Source of the DNA: Bacillota bacterium
GTDB lineage: Bacteria > Bacillota_I > Bacilli_A > Izemoplasmatales > UBA1188
Reading direction: 5' to 3'
Assembly (NCBI GenBank): GCA_023410715.1
Contig: JAEYPN010000016.1
Span: 23,321-87,320, forward strand
DNA length: 64,000 bases
Positions 1-8,790 of this stretch are shown here, piece by piece (position 1 is the stretch's first letter; each line of letters opens with the position of its first letter). Both the position numbers and the translations under genes were made by a program. The notes beneath the pieces are model-generated. The model ran no database searches. It was not told the origin of the DNA and worked only from the letters and a program-made list of their open reading frames with translations.

Positions 1-282
1 TGACATCCCATAGTTGAGGAAAAAACCTAAAGTTTCTTTATCATCAACTACTTGTAAGAAAGCTGGTTTATTAATTGTAATTAAAGCCTCCTTAGTTGAT
101 GCAGTAATTCTTCTTTTGTTATCAGAATACAAAAAGACCCTAATTTTCTCGCCTGGTTCATATTCCTTTAGTGCTTCCCTTTTATGTAAAAATATTTCTT
201 CATCTGAGCCATCTTCTACTAATATATAAGCTATATCTGATTCCCTTACAACCGTAAGTTCATTATAATCACCAAGAATCAT
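1..282 (-). CDS. cvfB: CvfB/YitL-like S1-domain RNA-binding protein (N-terminal part)
   Basis: The gene runs off the left edge, so only about 94 N-terminal residues are visible. They read as two successive S1-like beta-barrel segments: one has the pattern ELTVVRESDIAYILVEDG followed by EEIFLHKREA, the next has KRRITASTKEALITI. This matches the start of the CvfB/YitL family, RNA-binding proteins linked to virulence-gene and translation control in Firmicutes. It lies downstream of gpr in the same direction, with about 95 nt between them that include a promoter-like sequence. The ATG at 282 is used; a GTG at 291 is in frame, and the nearest good Shine-Dalgarno (AAGGAG) is about 40 nt upstream, so the exact start is uncertain. 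Family assignment rests on pattern recognition. Confidence 0.75.
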   Translation of the reverse strand, partial: MILGDYNELTVVRESDIAYILVEDGSDEEIFLHKREALKEYEPGEKIRVFLYSDNKRRITASTKEALITINKPAFLQVVDDKETLGFFLNYGMS

Positions 283-350
283 ATTAATCACGTATAATAA
301 ATTAATAAGTATTCAATTTATTAATTCTCCTTCTTCATTTTTATGTAAAG

Positions 351-380
351 ATTATAACATATGTTTAATATGATTGTTAA
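351..380 (-). promoter_or_regulatory. Candidate SigA promoter for cvfB
   Basis: Reading the minus strand, TTAACA (375-380) and TATAAT (351-356) are separated by 18 nt. The element overlaps the stop codon of gpr and would give cvfB vegetative expression independent of the sporulation gene. Confidence 0.45.
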
Positions 381-1378
381 ATAATTCTTTCATGAAAAGT
401 ATAATTTATGACATTACCAATAAAACTTTTTAGATTTTCTATAATTTCATCAATATCTTTGGTTGATACAATATAATTTAGGCCTTCAGGCGTTAAAACT
501 TCTTCTATAATATTTATCTTGTCACTATCACTTAAAAGACCAACTTCTCCAAAAAGAATCTTTCTCGTCTCATCATCAACGGTAAAATCTTCCTTCATAA
601 AATTATTGCCTTTAACATAAAGATTTTCTTTGTCTTTCTTTTTGTTTATCTCATAATATAAATATTGCATTAAATAATTAATTGTATCTGCACTAATTGT
701 CACAGAATCAGTTACGGTTGGTACACCAATTGCGATTACTGGAATTCCTAATGTCTCTAAACTTAATTCCTTTCTATCATTTCCAACCCCACTACCAGGA
801 GTAATTCCTGTATCGGTTAATTGAATTGTTTTATTGATCCTCTTTACGTTTCTTGCACATAAGGCATCAAAGGTAATAATGAGCCGTGGTTTAATGGCTT
901 TAATTACTGCTTCAATCTTAATGTGGGTATCAATTCCTGTTGTTCCTGTGACTCCAGGAGTAAATGTTGCGACATTTTGAAATTTGTTTTCTTCTAAACT
1001 ATCATAAATATGACTAGTTACAAAAATATCATCAATAATTTTTGGACCGAGGGCATCAGGTGTAATATTTAAATTTCCAAGTCCAACAAAAAGTACTAAA
1101 TCTTCTTTAGTAAGTTTATAAGGCGCAATTAATTCTAAGATGACTTTCTTTAGTTCTTCTTTTAATTCATCATTAAATTCATCAATGATGATGGTAAAAT
1201 ATGTCCCTTTTTTCTTGCTTGTTGCTAAAGCTTGGTTTTCATCTATCATCGCTTTATATACCTTAAAACTGTTTAAATTTCTTTCTTCTACGTATATATC
1301 AGCACTTTTATTTTCGATCAGTCCTTCATAAATAAGGTCGGTTCGACCAAAATTTAGCGGTTTTTTATTATTTTCCAT
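377..1378 (-). CDS. gpr: Germination protease GPR (spore protease)
   Basis: GPR is the aspartic-type endopeptidase that degrades small acid-soluble spore proteins during germination; it is made as a zymogen in the forespore. Family motifs in order: FGRTDL near residue 10 (propeptide processing region), VGLGN at ~98, TPDALGP at ~106, PGVTGTTGI at ~141, an Asp in FDALCAR at ~171, and DTGITPGSGVGN at ~189. The length (333 aa) is slightly below the usual ~370. The frame extends 19 codons further upstream, but the ATG at 1378 is directly preceded by GGGTGATAAA, a good ribosome binding site. A weak GTATG...GATAAAATA pair lies just upstream and vaguely resembles a SigF/SigG promoter, but its spacing is short. 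Its place after rpsT matches Bacillus gene order. Confidence 0.93.
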   Translation of the reverse strand: MENNKKPLNFGRTDLIYEGLIENKSADIYVEERNLNSFKVYKAMIDENQALATSKKKGTYFTIIIDEFNDELKEELKKVILELIAPYKLTKEDLVLFVGLGNLNITPDALGPKIIDDIFVTSHIYDSLEENKFQNVATFTPGVTGTTGIDTHIKIEAVIKAIKPRLIITFDALCARNVKRINKTIQLTDTGITPGSGVGNDRKELSLETLGIPVIAIGVPTVTDSVTISADTINYLMQYLYYEINKKKDKENLYVKGNNFMKEDFTVDDETRKILFGEVGLLSDSDKINIIEEVLTPEGLNYIVSTKDIDEIIENLKSFIGNVINYTFHERII

Positions 1379-1429
1379 TTTATCACCCGCTTTTATTTTA
1401 TCTTTTAAAAAATAAATCATACTTAAATA

Positions 1430-1458
1430 TTGCATTTTCTTTTAAGATTTGTTATCAT
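1430..1458 (+). promoter_or_regulatory. Candidate SigA promoter for rpsT
   Basis: TTGCAT (1430-1435) and TATCAT (1453-1458) are separated by 17 nt and lie about 30 nt before the rpsT start, which has a strong GGAGGTG ribosome binding site. Confidence 0.5.
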
Positions 1459-1487
1459 ATTAATGCTGGTAATTTGGAGGTGAAACT

Positions 1488-1748
1488 ATGGCAAATATCA
1501 AATCTCAAATGAAACGTAACATCACAAACGAAAAAAGAAACTTAGCAAACTCTTCATTTAAATCTTCTTTAAAGACTGCAATCAAACTTGTTGAAAAAGC
1601 AGTTGAAGAAAAAAATAAAGAAAATGCGATCCAAGCACTTAACAATGCAAACAAAAAACTAGATAAAGCGTTAGCTAAAGGTTTACATCATAAAAATTAT
1701 GTTGCTAGACAAAAATCTCGTTTAGCTTTACTTGTTAATTCTTTATAA
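1488..1748 (+). CDS. rpsT: 30S ribosomal protein S20
   Basis: An 86-residue basic helical protein that starts MANIKSQMKRN and ends with the typical HHKNYVARQKSRLALLV segment. S20 binds 16S rRNA in the body of the small subunit. The ribosome binding site GGAGGTG sits 6 nt before the ATG. It stands alone on the plus strand between holA and gpr, the arrangement seen in Bacillus, and is closed by a strong bidirectional terminator. Confidence 0.97.
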   Translation: MANIKSQMKRNITNEKRNLANSSFKSSLKTAIKLVEKAVEEKNKENAIQALNNANKKLDKALAKGLHHKNYVARQKSRLALLVNSL

Positions 1749-1761
1749 TTTGATAATTGAT

Positions 1762-1796
1762 AACAAAAAAAGCCGAAAGGCTTTTTTTGTTTTGTT
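1762..1796. terminator. Bidirectional terminator between rpsT and holA
   Basis: A stem of AACAAAAAAAGCC / GGCTTTTTTTGTT closes a GAAA tetraloop. U-runs arise on either strand, so it can end both rpsT (plus) and holA (minus), whose stop codon is at 1797. Confidence 0.85.
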
Positions 1797-2759
1797 CTAT
1801 AATCTGAGTAAGAATAATTCAATCCCAATATTTTTTTCAATTTTACCGCTTTTAATATCAAAATCAAGTTTCTCAAGATTTTCTATATATCTAATTAATA
1901 AATTATCTTTTACCTCGTTTGCATTTTTCATAATGTAGTAGGCTCTACCTTTTGTCGCATTAAAATACTTCATAATGTCTTGTGAACCTAACCCACTTTT
2001 AAGAAGCTCTTTGGTATATAAGATTTCTTGAAACTTTGAAGTAATAGCTCCTAAAACAGAAACCGAATCATTACCATTATTAATAAAATTATAATAAATA
2101 CGTAAAACCTCACTAATGTTTCTTGAAACAACCGCATTTAATAAATCATAAATATTATCTTCATAATTTTTAGTTATTAATTCATTTACATCAGCTAAAT
2201 TAATTTTCTTATCATTCATTTTATATAAGAATAATTTTTCAAGCTCATTATTAATCATACCTGAATCAACCTGTAAATTTTTAATTAACTCTAATAAAGC
2301 ATTTCTTTCAATTTCATATCCTTGATCAAGAATAGTTTTATGAATATATTTTTCTTTTTCTTCTTTAGAAAGTTCCTTGCATTCAATGACACATGCTACA
2401 TCCATAATTTCTTTATATAAATTTTTTCTTGAATCAAGTTTCTCATAAGGGGCTTCAATAATTAGAACTGATGTTCTAACAGGAGACGCAATATATTCTT
2501 TTAATGTTGAAAAAACATGATCTGGTTCATTTTTAGGTTTATTACTCGATAAAAAGTAGGCATTTTGTAAAACAACGACGCGAAAGTCACTTATAAAAGG
2601 GGTACTTCTCAAGTCATTTACAGCGTTTTGAATTGGTGATTCCTCTAAATCATAAAAGCTTAAGTTGTATTCATCAACTTGCGTTTCATTAATAATTTTT
2701 GTTGTTTCTTTTTTTATTTTATGGTGATTTAAGCCATAAATTAAATAAATTTTTTCCAA
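1797..2759 (-). CDS. holA: DNA polymerase III delta subunit
   Basis: HolA opens the sliding clamp as part of the clamp loader. The protein (320 aa) has the family start LEKIYLIYGLN, a central segment with RTSVLIIEAPYEKLDSRK (Walker-B-like strand region, not a true ATPase), and the helical C-terminal collar domain ending KNIGIELFLLRL. A GTG at 2768 could extend it by three codons, but that GTG lies inside the AGAGGTGA ribosome binding site, so the TTG at 2759 is preferred. It follows comEC, as in Bacillus. Confidence 0.93.
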   Translation of the reverse strand: MEKIYLIYGLNHHKIKKETTKIINETQVDEYNLSFYDLEESPIQNAVNDLRSTPFISDFRVVVLQNAYFLSSNKPKNEPDHVFSTLKEYIASPVRTSVLIIEAPYEKLDSRKNLYKEIMDVACVIECKELSKEEKEKYIHKTILDQGYEIERNALLELIKNLQVDSGMINNELEKLFLYKMNDKKINLADVNELITKNYEDNIYDLLNAVVSRNISEVLRIYYNFINNGNDSVSVLGAITSKFQEILYTKELLKSGLGSQDIMKYFNATKGRAYYIMKNANEVKDNLLIRYIENLEKLDFDIKSGKIEKNIGIELFLLRL

Positions 2760-2794
2760 GTAAATCACCTCTTTTGATCTACTTAATTATATCT

Positions 2795-2832
2795 CAAAAA
2801 ATCAAAGAACGCAAATAATAATTTTGCGTTCT
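2795..2832 (-). terminator. Terminator after comEC
   Basis: The minus strand forms AGAACGCAAA / TTTGCGTTCT with a short loop, followed by TTTGATTTTTTG. It separates comEC from holA, so holA may have its own promoter or depend on read-through. Confidence 0.65.
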
Positions 2833-2835
2833 CAT

Positions 2836-4938
2836 CTATATAAACATTAAACGCCAAAAGCGTCTAACGATCAGACCACCATTATTATATGCAGAAGTAT
2901 TTTTTATTATACAAAAATAATTAAAAAATGTCGAAAAAGTTATTGTTCCATCATTACCTGTAATATAGTAATTTATTTTATGTTTTTTTAATCTTTCGGT
3001 CACTTGTTCATGAGGAAAATTATAATAATTATTCTCTCCACACGTAATAATCGCAAGTTTGGGTTTAATATTTTCAATAAATTCTTCACTCGATGAAGTA
3101 GATGAACCATGATGCGCAACCTTCAAAATATCTACTTTTAAATTATATTTAATTAGTTCCTTTTCAGCTTCTTTTTCAATATCACCTGCAAATAAATAGG
3201 AGAAGTTTTTTACTTTACCATATAATACTAAAGAATTATTATTTTCGTTTATATTATTATTTTGGCTATTTAAAACCTTAAAACTCATTTCCCCACAATT
3301 AAAATTTACGATATTTGTTTGATTATCAATTATTTTTTTAATTTTAAAATTATCCTTTAGATCATCTAGCTCACCCATATGATCATTATGGTTATGGGTG
3401 ATGACTAAATAAGTTAATTCATTAATATTTTCTTTTAAAAGGTAATTAACAAGGGAGTTATATTCATCTACATCACCAGTATCAATTAACATTTTACAAC
3501 TTTTAGATTTAATAAAGATTGAATCGCCCTGCCCAACATCCAAAAAAGATACACTTGTAGGTATACTATAGTTAGGAATAAACAGATTTAAAGTTATTAA
3601 GATGAAAACACTAAATATGGCTTTTTCAATCTTGATTTTTTTAGATAATGCAAGCGTAATAATTAGATAGTATATAAGAATAATAAGAAGAGAAGTAAAA
3701 TTAAAATTAATAAAAACATTGACTTCTTTTAAAATATCTACTGTTTTAATAAAAAATAAAATTACATTCTTATATATTATTTCCAAGTAAGGAAAAAGAA
3801 ATGTTAAATAACCTAAAGGAATCATAATTTTAAGTAGATAGACATTATATATTACCTGAAAAAAAATGACAAATAAGGAAATTTTTCCATTCATTGACAA
3901 GATAACTGGTAAAGTATATAAAGTGATTAAAATGGAAGATTTTAAAGACATTTCATCATTTTTTAAATAATTACTGCCAAGCACAAGGACAAATATGGCA
4001 ATAGTTGATAAAATAAAACCTGAATTATAGATTAAAAAAGGATTAAGTATTACCATAACAATATATGTTAAAGAAACTGTATCTAGTCTAGATATTTTAA
4101 TTTTAAAAACTTTTCTTACCGTTAAAAATAAATAAAATAGAATCGCTCTTTTTAAACTCACTGAGCTAAAACAAATACTTAAATAAGCAAGTAAAAATAA
4201 AATAATAAGAAAATCAACAATTTCTCTAGGAATAAATTTAGGGATAATTTTTTTAATGAAACTAATTAAAATGGAAATATGTAAGCCAGATATTGCAAAT
4301 AAATAAACAATTCCTAAGTCTTTAATATTACTATATGTTTCATCATCAAGATTATTATCACCTAAAATAAGCATTTCTAAATATGGTCTTATTTCTTGGC
4401 TAAAATTTAATAAATAAGTTTTAATCTTTCCTTTAATTAAAAAAAGCGAAAATTTTTGTTCTTCTTTAATTATTTTACTGGGTTTAAATTCAAAATATAT
4501 TTTTAAGCTATCTAAATAGCCTAAGTATAAAAACTGATGTTTAATTTTTTTTGTATAGCTTGTAAAGAGCTTACCAGTTAGAAAAATATAGTCCCCCTCA
4601 TGATAATCTTCATTTGTATAAACTCTAACATAGTACCAACCTTTTTTAACATCTAAGTAACTTTCTTCTTTTCTAGCAACGACGCCACTAAATGATGTAA
4701 ATTCTTTTGTTTTATATGTTTTGATAAAAATAGCGCTAATAAGAATAAAAAAAATAAAGATTGAAGAAATAATAATAATTTCTTTTCTTTTTCTAAATAT
4801 TATTAAGATTATAGCAAAAAGAAAAACATAAATAATATCATAAATCATGATTAAAAAAGCGCTAATTATTAGAGCATTATAGAAAAAAAGACCGCCATTA
4901 GACTGTAATAAAGTCTTTAATTTTTTCAAAGATTGCAT
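2836..4938 (-). CDS. comEC: ComEC/Rec2 DNA-uptake channel with C-terminal metallo-beta-lactamase domain
   Basis: ComEC forms the membrane channel through which single-stranded DNA enters during transformation. Visible parts: two N-terminal hydrophobic helices, an OB-like extracytoplasmic segment, a multi-helix competence domain (core LGIVYLFAISGLHISIL), then a C-terminal metallo-beta-lactamase-like domain with the metal-binding motif THNHNDHMGE and a later AHHGSSTSSS. At ~700 aa it is full length. Two starts are possible: ATG 4956, or ATG 4938, which has AGGA 7 nt upstream; the latter is used. It overlaps the 3' end of comEA by 41 nt, suggesting translational coupling. comEB is absent between them. 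Confidence 0.93.
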   Translation of the reverse strand: MQSLKKLKTLLQSNGGLFFYNALIISAFLIMIYDIIYVFLFAIILIIFRKRKEIIIISSIFIFFILISAIFIKTYKTKEFTSFSGVVARKEESYLDVKKGWYYVRVYTNEDYHEGDYIFLTGKLFTSYTKKIKHQFLYLGYLDSLKIYFEFKPSKIIKEEQKFSLFLIKGKIKTYLLNFSQEIRPYLEMLILGDNNLDDETYSNIKDLGIVYLFAISGLHISILISFIKKIIPKFIPREIVDFLIILFLLAYLSICFSSVSLKRAILFYLFLTVRKVFKIKISRLDTVSLTYIVMVILNPFLIYNSGFILSTIAIFVLVLGSNYLKNDEMSLKSSILITLYTLPVILSMNGKISLFVIFFQVIYNVYLLKIMIPLGYLTFLFPYLEIIYKNVILFFIKTVDILKEVNVFINFNFTSLLIILIYYLIITLALSKKIKIEKAIFSVFILITLNLFIPNYSIPTSVSFLDVGQGDSIFIKSKSCKMLIDTGDVDEYNSLVNYLLKENINELTYLVITHNHNDHMGELDDLKDNFKIKKIIDNQTNIVNFNCGEMSFKVLNSQNNNINENNNSLVLYGKVKNFSYLFAGDIEKEAEKELIKYNLKVDILKVAHHGSSTSSSEEFIENIKPKLAIITCGENNYYNFPHEQVTERLKKHKINYYITGNDGTITFSTFFNYFCIIKNTSAYNNGGLIVRRFWRLMFI

Positions 4939-5437
4939 TTTTAATTCCTGAAACATTCATAATTTCTTCAATCGTCTTAAATTCTTTTGTTTTACGATAT
5001 TCAATGATATTTTGTGCGACTTTTTCACTGATTCCGGGCAGGGAATCAAGTAGGGAAAGACTCGCAGTATTAATATTGATTTTACCTAAAGTTGTATCAG
5101 TTGTATCAGATGAGCCTTCTTTTATAGTTCCAGTTTTAGCAATATTAATAACCATGGCGTATGTTAACTTTGCAGCTAAATTAATATTACTAGTATCATA
5201 ATCATCAGTAAATCCCCCAGCAAGCATAATTGCATCCATGACAATTTGTCCTTCATAAACTATATATACTCCTGGATTTTTTACACAACCTTTGACATCT
5301 ACATAAAAATAATTGACTGTCGTTATGGTCTTTGTTACTTGACTTGTCACAACTTCATTTTTATTTGCTTTAAAAATATAAATAAAAACACTGATTATAA
5401 TTAAAAAAAAGCCAAAATATTTCTTATATTTTTTCAA
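4898..5437 (-). CDS. comEA: ComEA competence DNA receptor
   Basis: ComEA is a membrane-anchored DNA-binding protein that passes DNA to ComEC. The 179-residue product has one N-terminal transmembrane helix (FGFFLIIISVFIYIF), an SLBB domain (VDVKGCVKNPGVY...AGGF), a Ser/Thr linker, and a C-terminal helix-hairpin-helix pair (ININTASLSLLDSLPGIS). The TTG at 5437 is chosen because AGAGGTGAT lies just upstream; the longer frame would overlap the preceding methyltransferase. It sits directly upstream of comEC. Confidence 0.92.
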   Translation of the reverse strand: MKKYKKYFGFFLIIISVFIYIFKANKNEVVTSQVTKTITTVNYFYVDVKGCVKNPGVYIVYEGQIVMDAIMLAGGFTDDYDTSNINLAAKLTYAMVINIAKTGTIKEGSSDTTDTTLGKININTASLSLLDSLPGISEKVAQNIIEYRKTKEFKTIEEIMNVSGIKNAIFEKIKDFITV

Positions 5438-5468
5438 AGTATCACCTCTAAAAAATATTACCAAATAC

Positions 5469-6152
5469 TTAAGCTTTTTCTTTTTTACAGACAAGAATGT
5501 ATCTTTCACCAAGTTCTATACATTCTAAAATTTTAAAATTGTTTTTTAGTAAAGTTTCTTCATAAGTTTTATATGGAAAAGTTTGCTCATAATGTGTTTC
5601 TACAAGTTTCTTCCCATCAATAATAAATTCAACATTATGAATAATCGAAAGTGGTCTTTCGCCTCGTTTAACATCCCATTTAAAAATGACGCTATCAAAG
5701 TCCTGCTCCTCATGATAATCAATTAACCCATTTACATAATCTTCTTTAAGAAAATCAAAAATTAAAATACCTTCATCATTTAATGCTTCATAAAAGTTTT
5801 TTAAAATAATATCTAAATATTTTTCTTCATCAATATGGTTTATTACATCCGTTGCGGCTGTAATAATATCATATTTATCTTCTATTTCATCAAGCATGTC
5901 ATATAAGTAAAAGGCAATTTCAGCGTTCGCATTTTTAGCATTTTCTAGCGCTACATTAAGCATATCCTCTGAAACATCAGATGCAGTAACAGTGTAGCCC
6001 TCGCTAGCCATTTTAATTGATAAACGAGCCGTTCCAGCCCCAACATCTAAAACCTTACCAAACTTCTTATATTTAATTAACAAATTAATATAAATATCAT
6101 ATATCTCATCACTTACAAATTCATCGTAATAATACGCTAGTTCATCATACAT
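5469..6152 (-). CDS. yqeM: YqeM-like class I SAM-dependent methyltransferase
   Basis: A Rossmann-fold methyltransferase with motif I KVLDVGAGTARLSIKMA, an acidic residue after strand 2 (TASDVSEDML), and a motif IV-like segment DIITAATDVINHI. The substrate is unknown; YqeM homologues remain uncharacterised. It lies between rsfS and comEA, exactly where yqeM lies in Bacillus, 3 nt after rsfS. The symbol rests on this synteny plus fold. Confidence 0.85.
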   Translation of the reverse strand: MYDELAYYYDEFVSDEIYDIYINLLIKYKKFGKVLDVGAGTARLSIKMASEGYTVTASDVSEDMLNVALENAKNANAEIAFYLYDMLDEIEDKYDIITAATDVINHIDEEKYLDIILKNFYEALNDEGILIFDFLKEDYVNGLIDYHEEQDFDSVIFKWDVKRGERPLSIIHNVEFIIDGKKLVETHYEQTFPYKTYEETLLKNNFKILECIELGERYILVCKKEKA

Positions 6153-6155
6153 TTT

Positions 6156-6482
6156 TTAGCCTTCTATCAAATATTCATGATAGATAAAATCTAATCCATA
6201 ATATTTTCTTTCATTTTCCAGCATTACATGGATAATGATATCTCCCAAATCAAAAAGTAACCATAAAGAATCTTCGTTACCTTCAACTCTTCTTATATCA
6301 TATGTCATTCCAAGTTCTTCTCTTATATGATTTATCGAGGCATGTAACAAGCGCAAATTATTCGCTGTTGCGACAAACACATAATCAAAAAGCGGATGAA
6401 ATGAATAAAGATTATAAACCTTAATATCATCAAGGTGGATCTTATCTAAACAATCATAAACTTTTTTTAATTCCGGTGTCAT
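6156..6482 (-). CDS. rsfS: Ribosomal silencing factor RsfS
   Basis: RsfS (YqeL/Iojap) binds ribosomal protein L14 and blocks subunit joining in starvation. The 108-residue protein has the family segments DIKVYNLYSFHPLFDYVFVATA and EGNEDSLWLLFDLGDIIIH. Its ATG overlaps the yqeK stop codon (TAATG) and is preceded by GGAGG within the end of yqeK, so translation is coupled. Confidence 0.94.
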   Translation of the reverse strand: MTPELKKVYDCLDKIHLDDIKVYNLYSFHPLFDYVFVATANNLRLLHASINHIREELGMTYDIRRVEGNEDSLWLLFDLGDIIIHVMLENERKYYGLDFIYHEYLIEG

Positions 6483-7078
6483 TAATTTCCTCCATGAAAT
6501 TTTTCGTAATATGCAAGAGCTTCAAGTGAGTATTTACAAATAAAGCTGTTTTTATGTCTTTCTGTAATGTTTTTAAGTTTCATATAACAGCCAAGATCAA
6601 GTGATGCTAGAGCATAAGGCCTTGTTTCAATACATTCTTTATATAACCTTTCCTCACAAACATAATCAGCTAAAAATACTACTTGTTCAAGCTTTGTCAT
6701 GTTTGGTTTGCCACATGGATGATACATGATTGCGGAACTAATTTCTTCATCTAAGCCAAGCGACTTAGCAAAAAGCGCGCCAGTTAAAGCATGGTATAAA
6801 GCAATAGGATATTCATTTAAGATCTTTTCACCATAGTTTAAAATGATTTCTTTTTTTTGTTCCTCTATATCTTTTTCTTTAGTAATGTCATGTAAGTAGG
6901 CCGCTATTTGAGCCTTCGTTTCATCAACATCATTTAAAAGTGCTAATCTTTTTGCCATCTCAACAACGCTTAATACGTGCAAAAAACGTTTTTCACTTAA
7001 AGCATTTTTTGCAAGCCCATAATATTTTTTTAAATTATCGCGTCTCGTATATAAACACCTACCATTACTGGAGCCCAA
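6482..7078 (-). CDS. yqeK: YqeK HD-domain hydrolase
   Basis: YqeK proteins are HD-domain phosphohydrolases; Bacillus family members hydrolyse diadenosine tetraphosphate symmetrically. Visible metal-binding residues are the His of FLHVLSVVEMA, the HD pair in AAYLHDITKE, YHALTGALFA, MYHPCGKP and FLADYVCEER. No ATG or GTG exists at the expected N terminus; the only plausible start is TTG 7078, inside the 3' end of yqeH (49-nt overlap). In most Bacilli yqeI and nadD lie between yqeH and yqeK; here they are missing. Confidence 0.87.
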   Translation of the reverse strand: MGSSNGRCLYTRRDNLKKYYGLAKNALSEKRFLHVLSVVEMAKRLALLNDVDETKAQIAAYLHDITKEKDIEEQKKEIILNYGEKILNEYPIALYHALTGALFAKSLGLDEEISSAIMYHPCGKPNMTKLEQVVFLADYVCEERLYKECIETRPYALASLDLGCYMKLKNITERHKNSFICKYSLEALAYYEKFHGGN

Positions 7079-8151
7079 GCCTTAATATGGAAAGGACCTC
7101 TTAAGGAAATAAAGCCTAATCCTGATATTACTATATCATATTTTGCCCCATCTCGCGCTTTAAATTCCGTCACTTTCATTTTTGGTAAAGCTTCTGCGCT
7201 TGAAAATGGTGGAGTAAGTAGTGAATATAGTTTGGTTGAATATAGATTCTCTGCATTACTTAACTTAGTTCTGTGAATATTTAATTTATTCGAGAAATAT
7301 GTAGAAATATTATTTTTTGAGCTTTTTTCACCACTCAAGAAATCAAAACGAGCAAGTCCACCAACAAATAATGTTTGTTCCGCATCAAGCTGGAAAACAA
7401 GTGGTTTAATCTCTTTTTGTGGTAAAATCATTTTAAGTGATTTTCTTGTTAGATACTGGAAATATTGATGACGATTAATTACACCTGGCGTGTCATATAA
7501 GTATGTGCCATCATCAAGAGGGAATCCAACTAATCCAAGCGTTGTGCCCGGAACATTTGAAACAGTCAAAACTTCCTTATCAGTTCCTGTAAATCTCTTT
7601 AAAACTTGATTGATAAGTTTTGATTTACCAACGTTACTTGCGCCAACAAAATATACATCTCTATTTTTCTTATATTTAAATATTAAATCCATTAAAGCTT
7701 CAACGTTATCACCTTTTTTAGCGGAAATAAGAATTGAATCACAAATGTCTAATCCTTCTTCTTTAATCATATGTTTAATCCAATTCATAATCTTATTTTG
7801 GTTAACATTTTTAGGTAAAATATCCATTTTATTACATACTAGTAATAAGTCATTGTTTCCGGTAAGTCTTTTAATTTGTGGTAAAAATGACCCACTAAAA
7901 TCAAAAGTGTCCACAATCATCACTATTAAAGCATCGACATCGCCAATGTTATTTAATATTTGTAAGTAATCATCATTTGTTAAATTGTTAACCATTACGT
8001 CTTGATAGTTTTTAATTCTAAAACATCTTTGACAGTACATTGCTTCATCATCCATATGTTTTACATATGCAGATTCTGGTATAAATCCTGGTTCATTTTT
8101 ATTTACTGTTTGAATTGTCATTCCACAGCCGATACAAAATTTATCTTCCAT
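7030..8151 (-). CDS. yqeH: YqeH circularly permuted GTPase (30S assembly)
   Basis: YqeH helps assemble the 30S subunit. The N terminus has a zinc finger (CIGCG...CQRC), then the permuted GTPase order: NKMD (G4) near ~110, SAKKG (G5), then the P-loop GASNVGKSKL (G1), and DTPG (G3). A C-terminal RNA-binding region follows. The ATG at 8151 is chosen with AGAAGTGA upstream; a GTG three codons earlier lies in that ribosome binding site. It is 5 nt after yqeG. Confidence 0.94.
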   Translation of the reverse strand: MEDKFCIGCGMTIQTVNKNEPGFIPESAYVKHMDDEAMYCQRCFRIKNYQDVMVNNLTNDDYLQILNNIGDVDALIVMIVDTFDFSGSFLPQIKRLTGNNDLLLVCNKMDILPKNVNQNKIMNWIKHMIKEEGLDICDSILISAKKGDNVEALMDLIFKYKKNRDVYFVGASNVGKSKLINQVLKRFTGTDKEVLTVSNVPGTTLGLVGFPLDDGTYLYDTPGVINRHQYFQYLTRKSLKMILPQKEIKPLVFQLDAEQTLFVGGLARFDFLSGEKSSKNNISTYFSNKLNIHRTKLSNAENLYSTKLYSLLTPPFSSAEALPKMKVTEFKARDGAKYDIVISGLGFISLRGPFHIKAWAPVMVGVYIRDAII

Positions 8152-8156
8152 ACAGT

Positions 8157-8714
8157 TCACTTCTTTTCTTCTAATTTTAGTTCAGTATATTTATTTATGT
8201 TTTTTCTTTTAATCTTTTCTATCATTCTATTTTCAATACGCCGGTTCATGCGCGTATACCATTTTTCTGTACTTCTTTTAAGTGCATCAACTAAACAAAC
8301 ATAAAGCTTAATTCTTTTTCCACCAAAAACATCAGTCATAAGCTGATCACCGATTAAAACAACCTTATCATTTTTAAAATCGGTCATTTTTATGGCTTTT
8401 TTAAAGCCCCTAGCAAATGGTTTTTTTGCAGAAAACACATATTTATATCCCAAAGCGTCAGAAAACTTTTTTATTCTACCTTCTTTATTATTGGATATTA
8501 TAATAATTTTAAAGCCTATTTCTTCAATCTTTTTAAAATGGTTTTTTATTTTTTCATCAGGCAAATCAATATCATAAGGAATAATTGTATTATCTAAGTC
8601 AATAAGTATTAATCTAAACCCTGAATCATATAATTTATTGTAGTTTATGTCGTATATTGTCTTATGATATTCATCGGGAATAAATAGTTTTTCGTTTAAG
8701 AATAAATGTATCAT
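8157..8714 (-). CDS. yqeG: YqeG family HAD IIIA-type phosphatase
   Basis: A 185-residue HAD-superfamily protein with the nucleophile motif LILIDLDNTIIPYD, the motif II Ser/Thr in IIIISNN, a conserved Lys in AKKPFARGF, and the acidic motif VVLIGDQLMTDVFGG. The substrate is unknown; relatives include mitochondrial PGP phosphatases. The start ATG at 8714 has GGAGGAAAAAG upstream; the frame is open for 75 more codons but that part is antisense to sigK. A TATAAT box lies at 8740-8745 on this strand. Confidence 0.9.
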   Translation of the reverse strand: MIHLFLNEKLFIPDEYHKTIYDINYNKLYDSGFRLILIDLDNTIIPYDIDLPDEKIKNHFKKIEEIGFKIIIISNNKEGRIKKFSDALGYKYVFSAKKPFARGFKKAIKMTDFKNDKVVLIGDQLMTDVFGGKRIKLYVCLVDALKRSTEKWYTRMNRRIENRMIEKIKRKNINKYTELKLEEKK

Positions 8715-8735
8715 CTTTTTCCTCCAAAACCTTAA

Positions 8736-8765
8736 TAATATTATACTACAAATATGGCATAAAAG
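8736..8765 (+). promoter_or_regulatory. Candidate SigE-type promoter of sigK
   Basis: TAATATT (8736-8742), 15 nt, then CATAAAAG (8758-8765) resembles the SigE consensus (ATATT-like -35; CATACAAT -10). This would be the expected mother-cell control of sigK, but AT-rich sequence gives many chance matches. It overlaps the divergent yqeG promoter. Confidence 0.35.
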
Positions 8766-8790
8766 TCTAGTAAAGAAAGAGGAAAGTATT

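Noticed and set aside
14..229. Plus-strand frame of 71 codons at the left edge
   Set aside because: It is antisense to the CvfB-like coding sequence, has no ribosome binding site and a low-complexity hydrophobic product.
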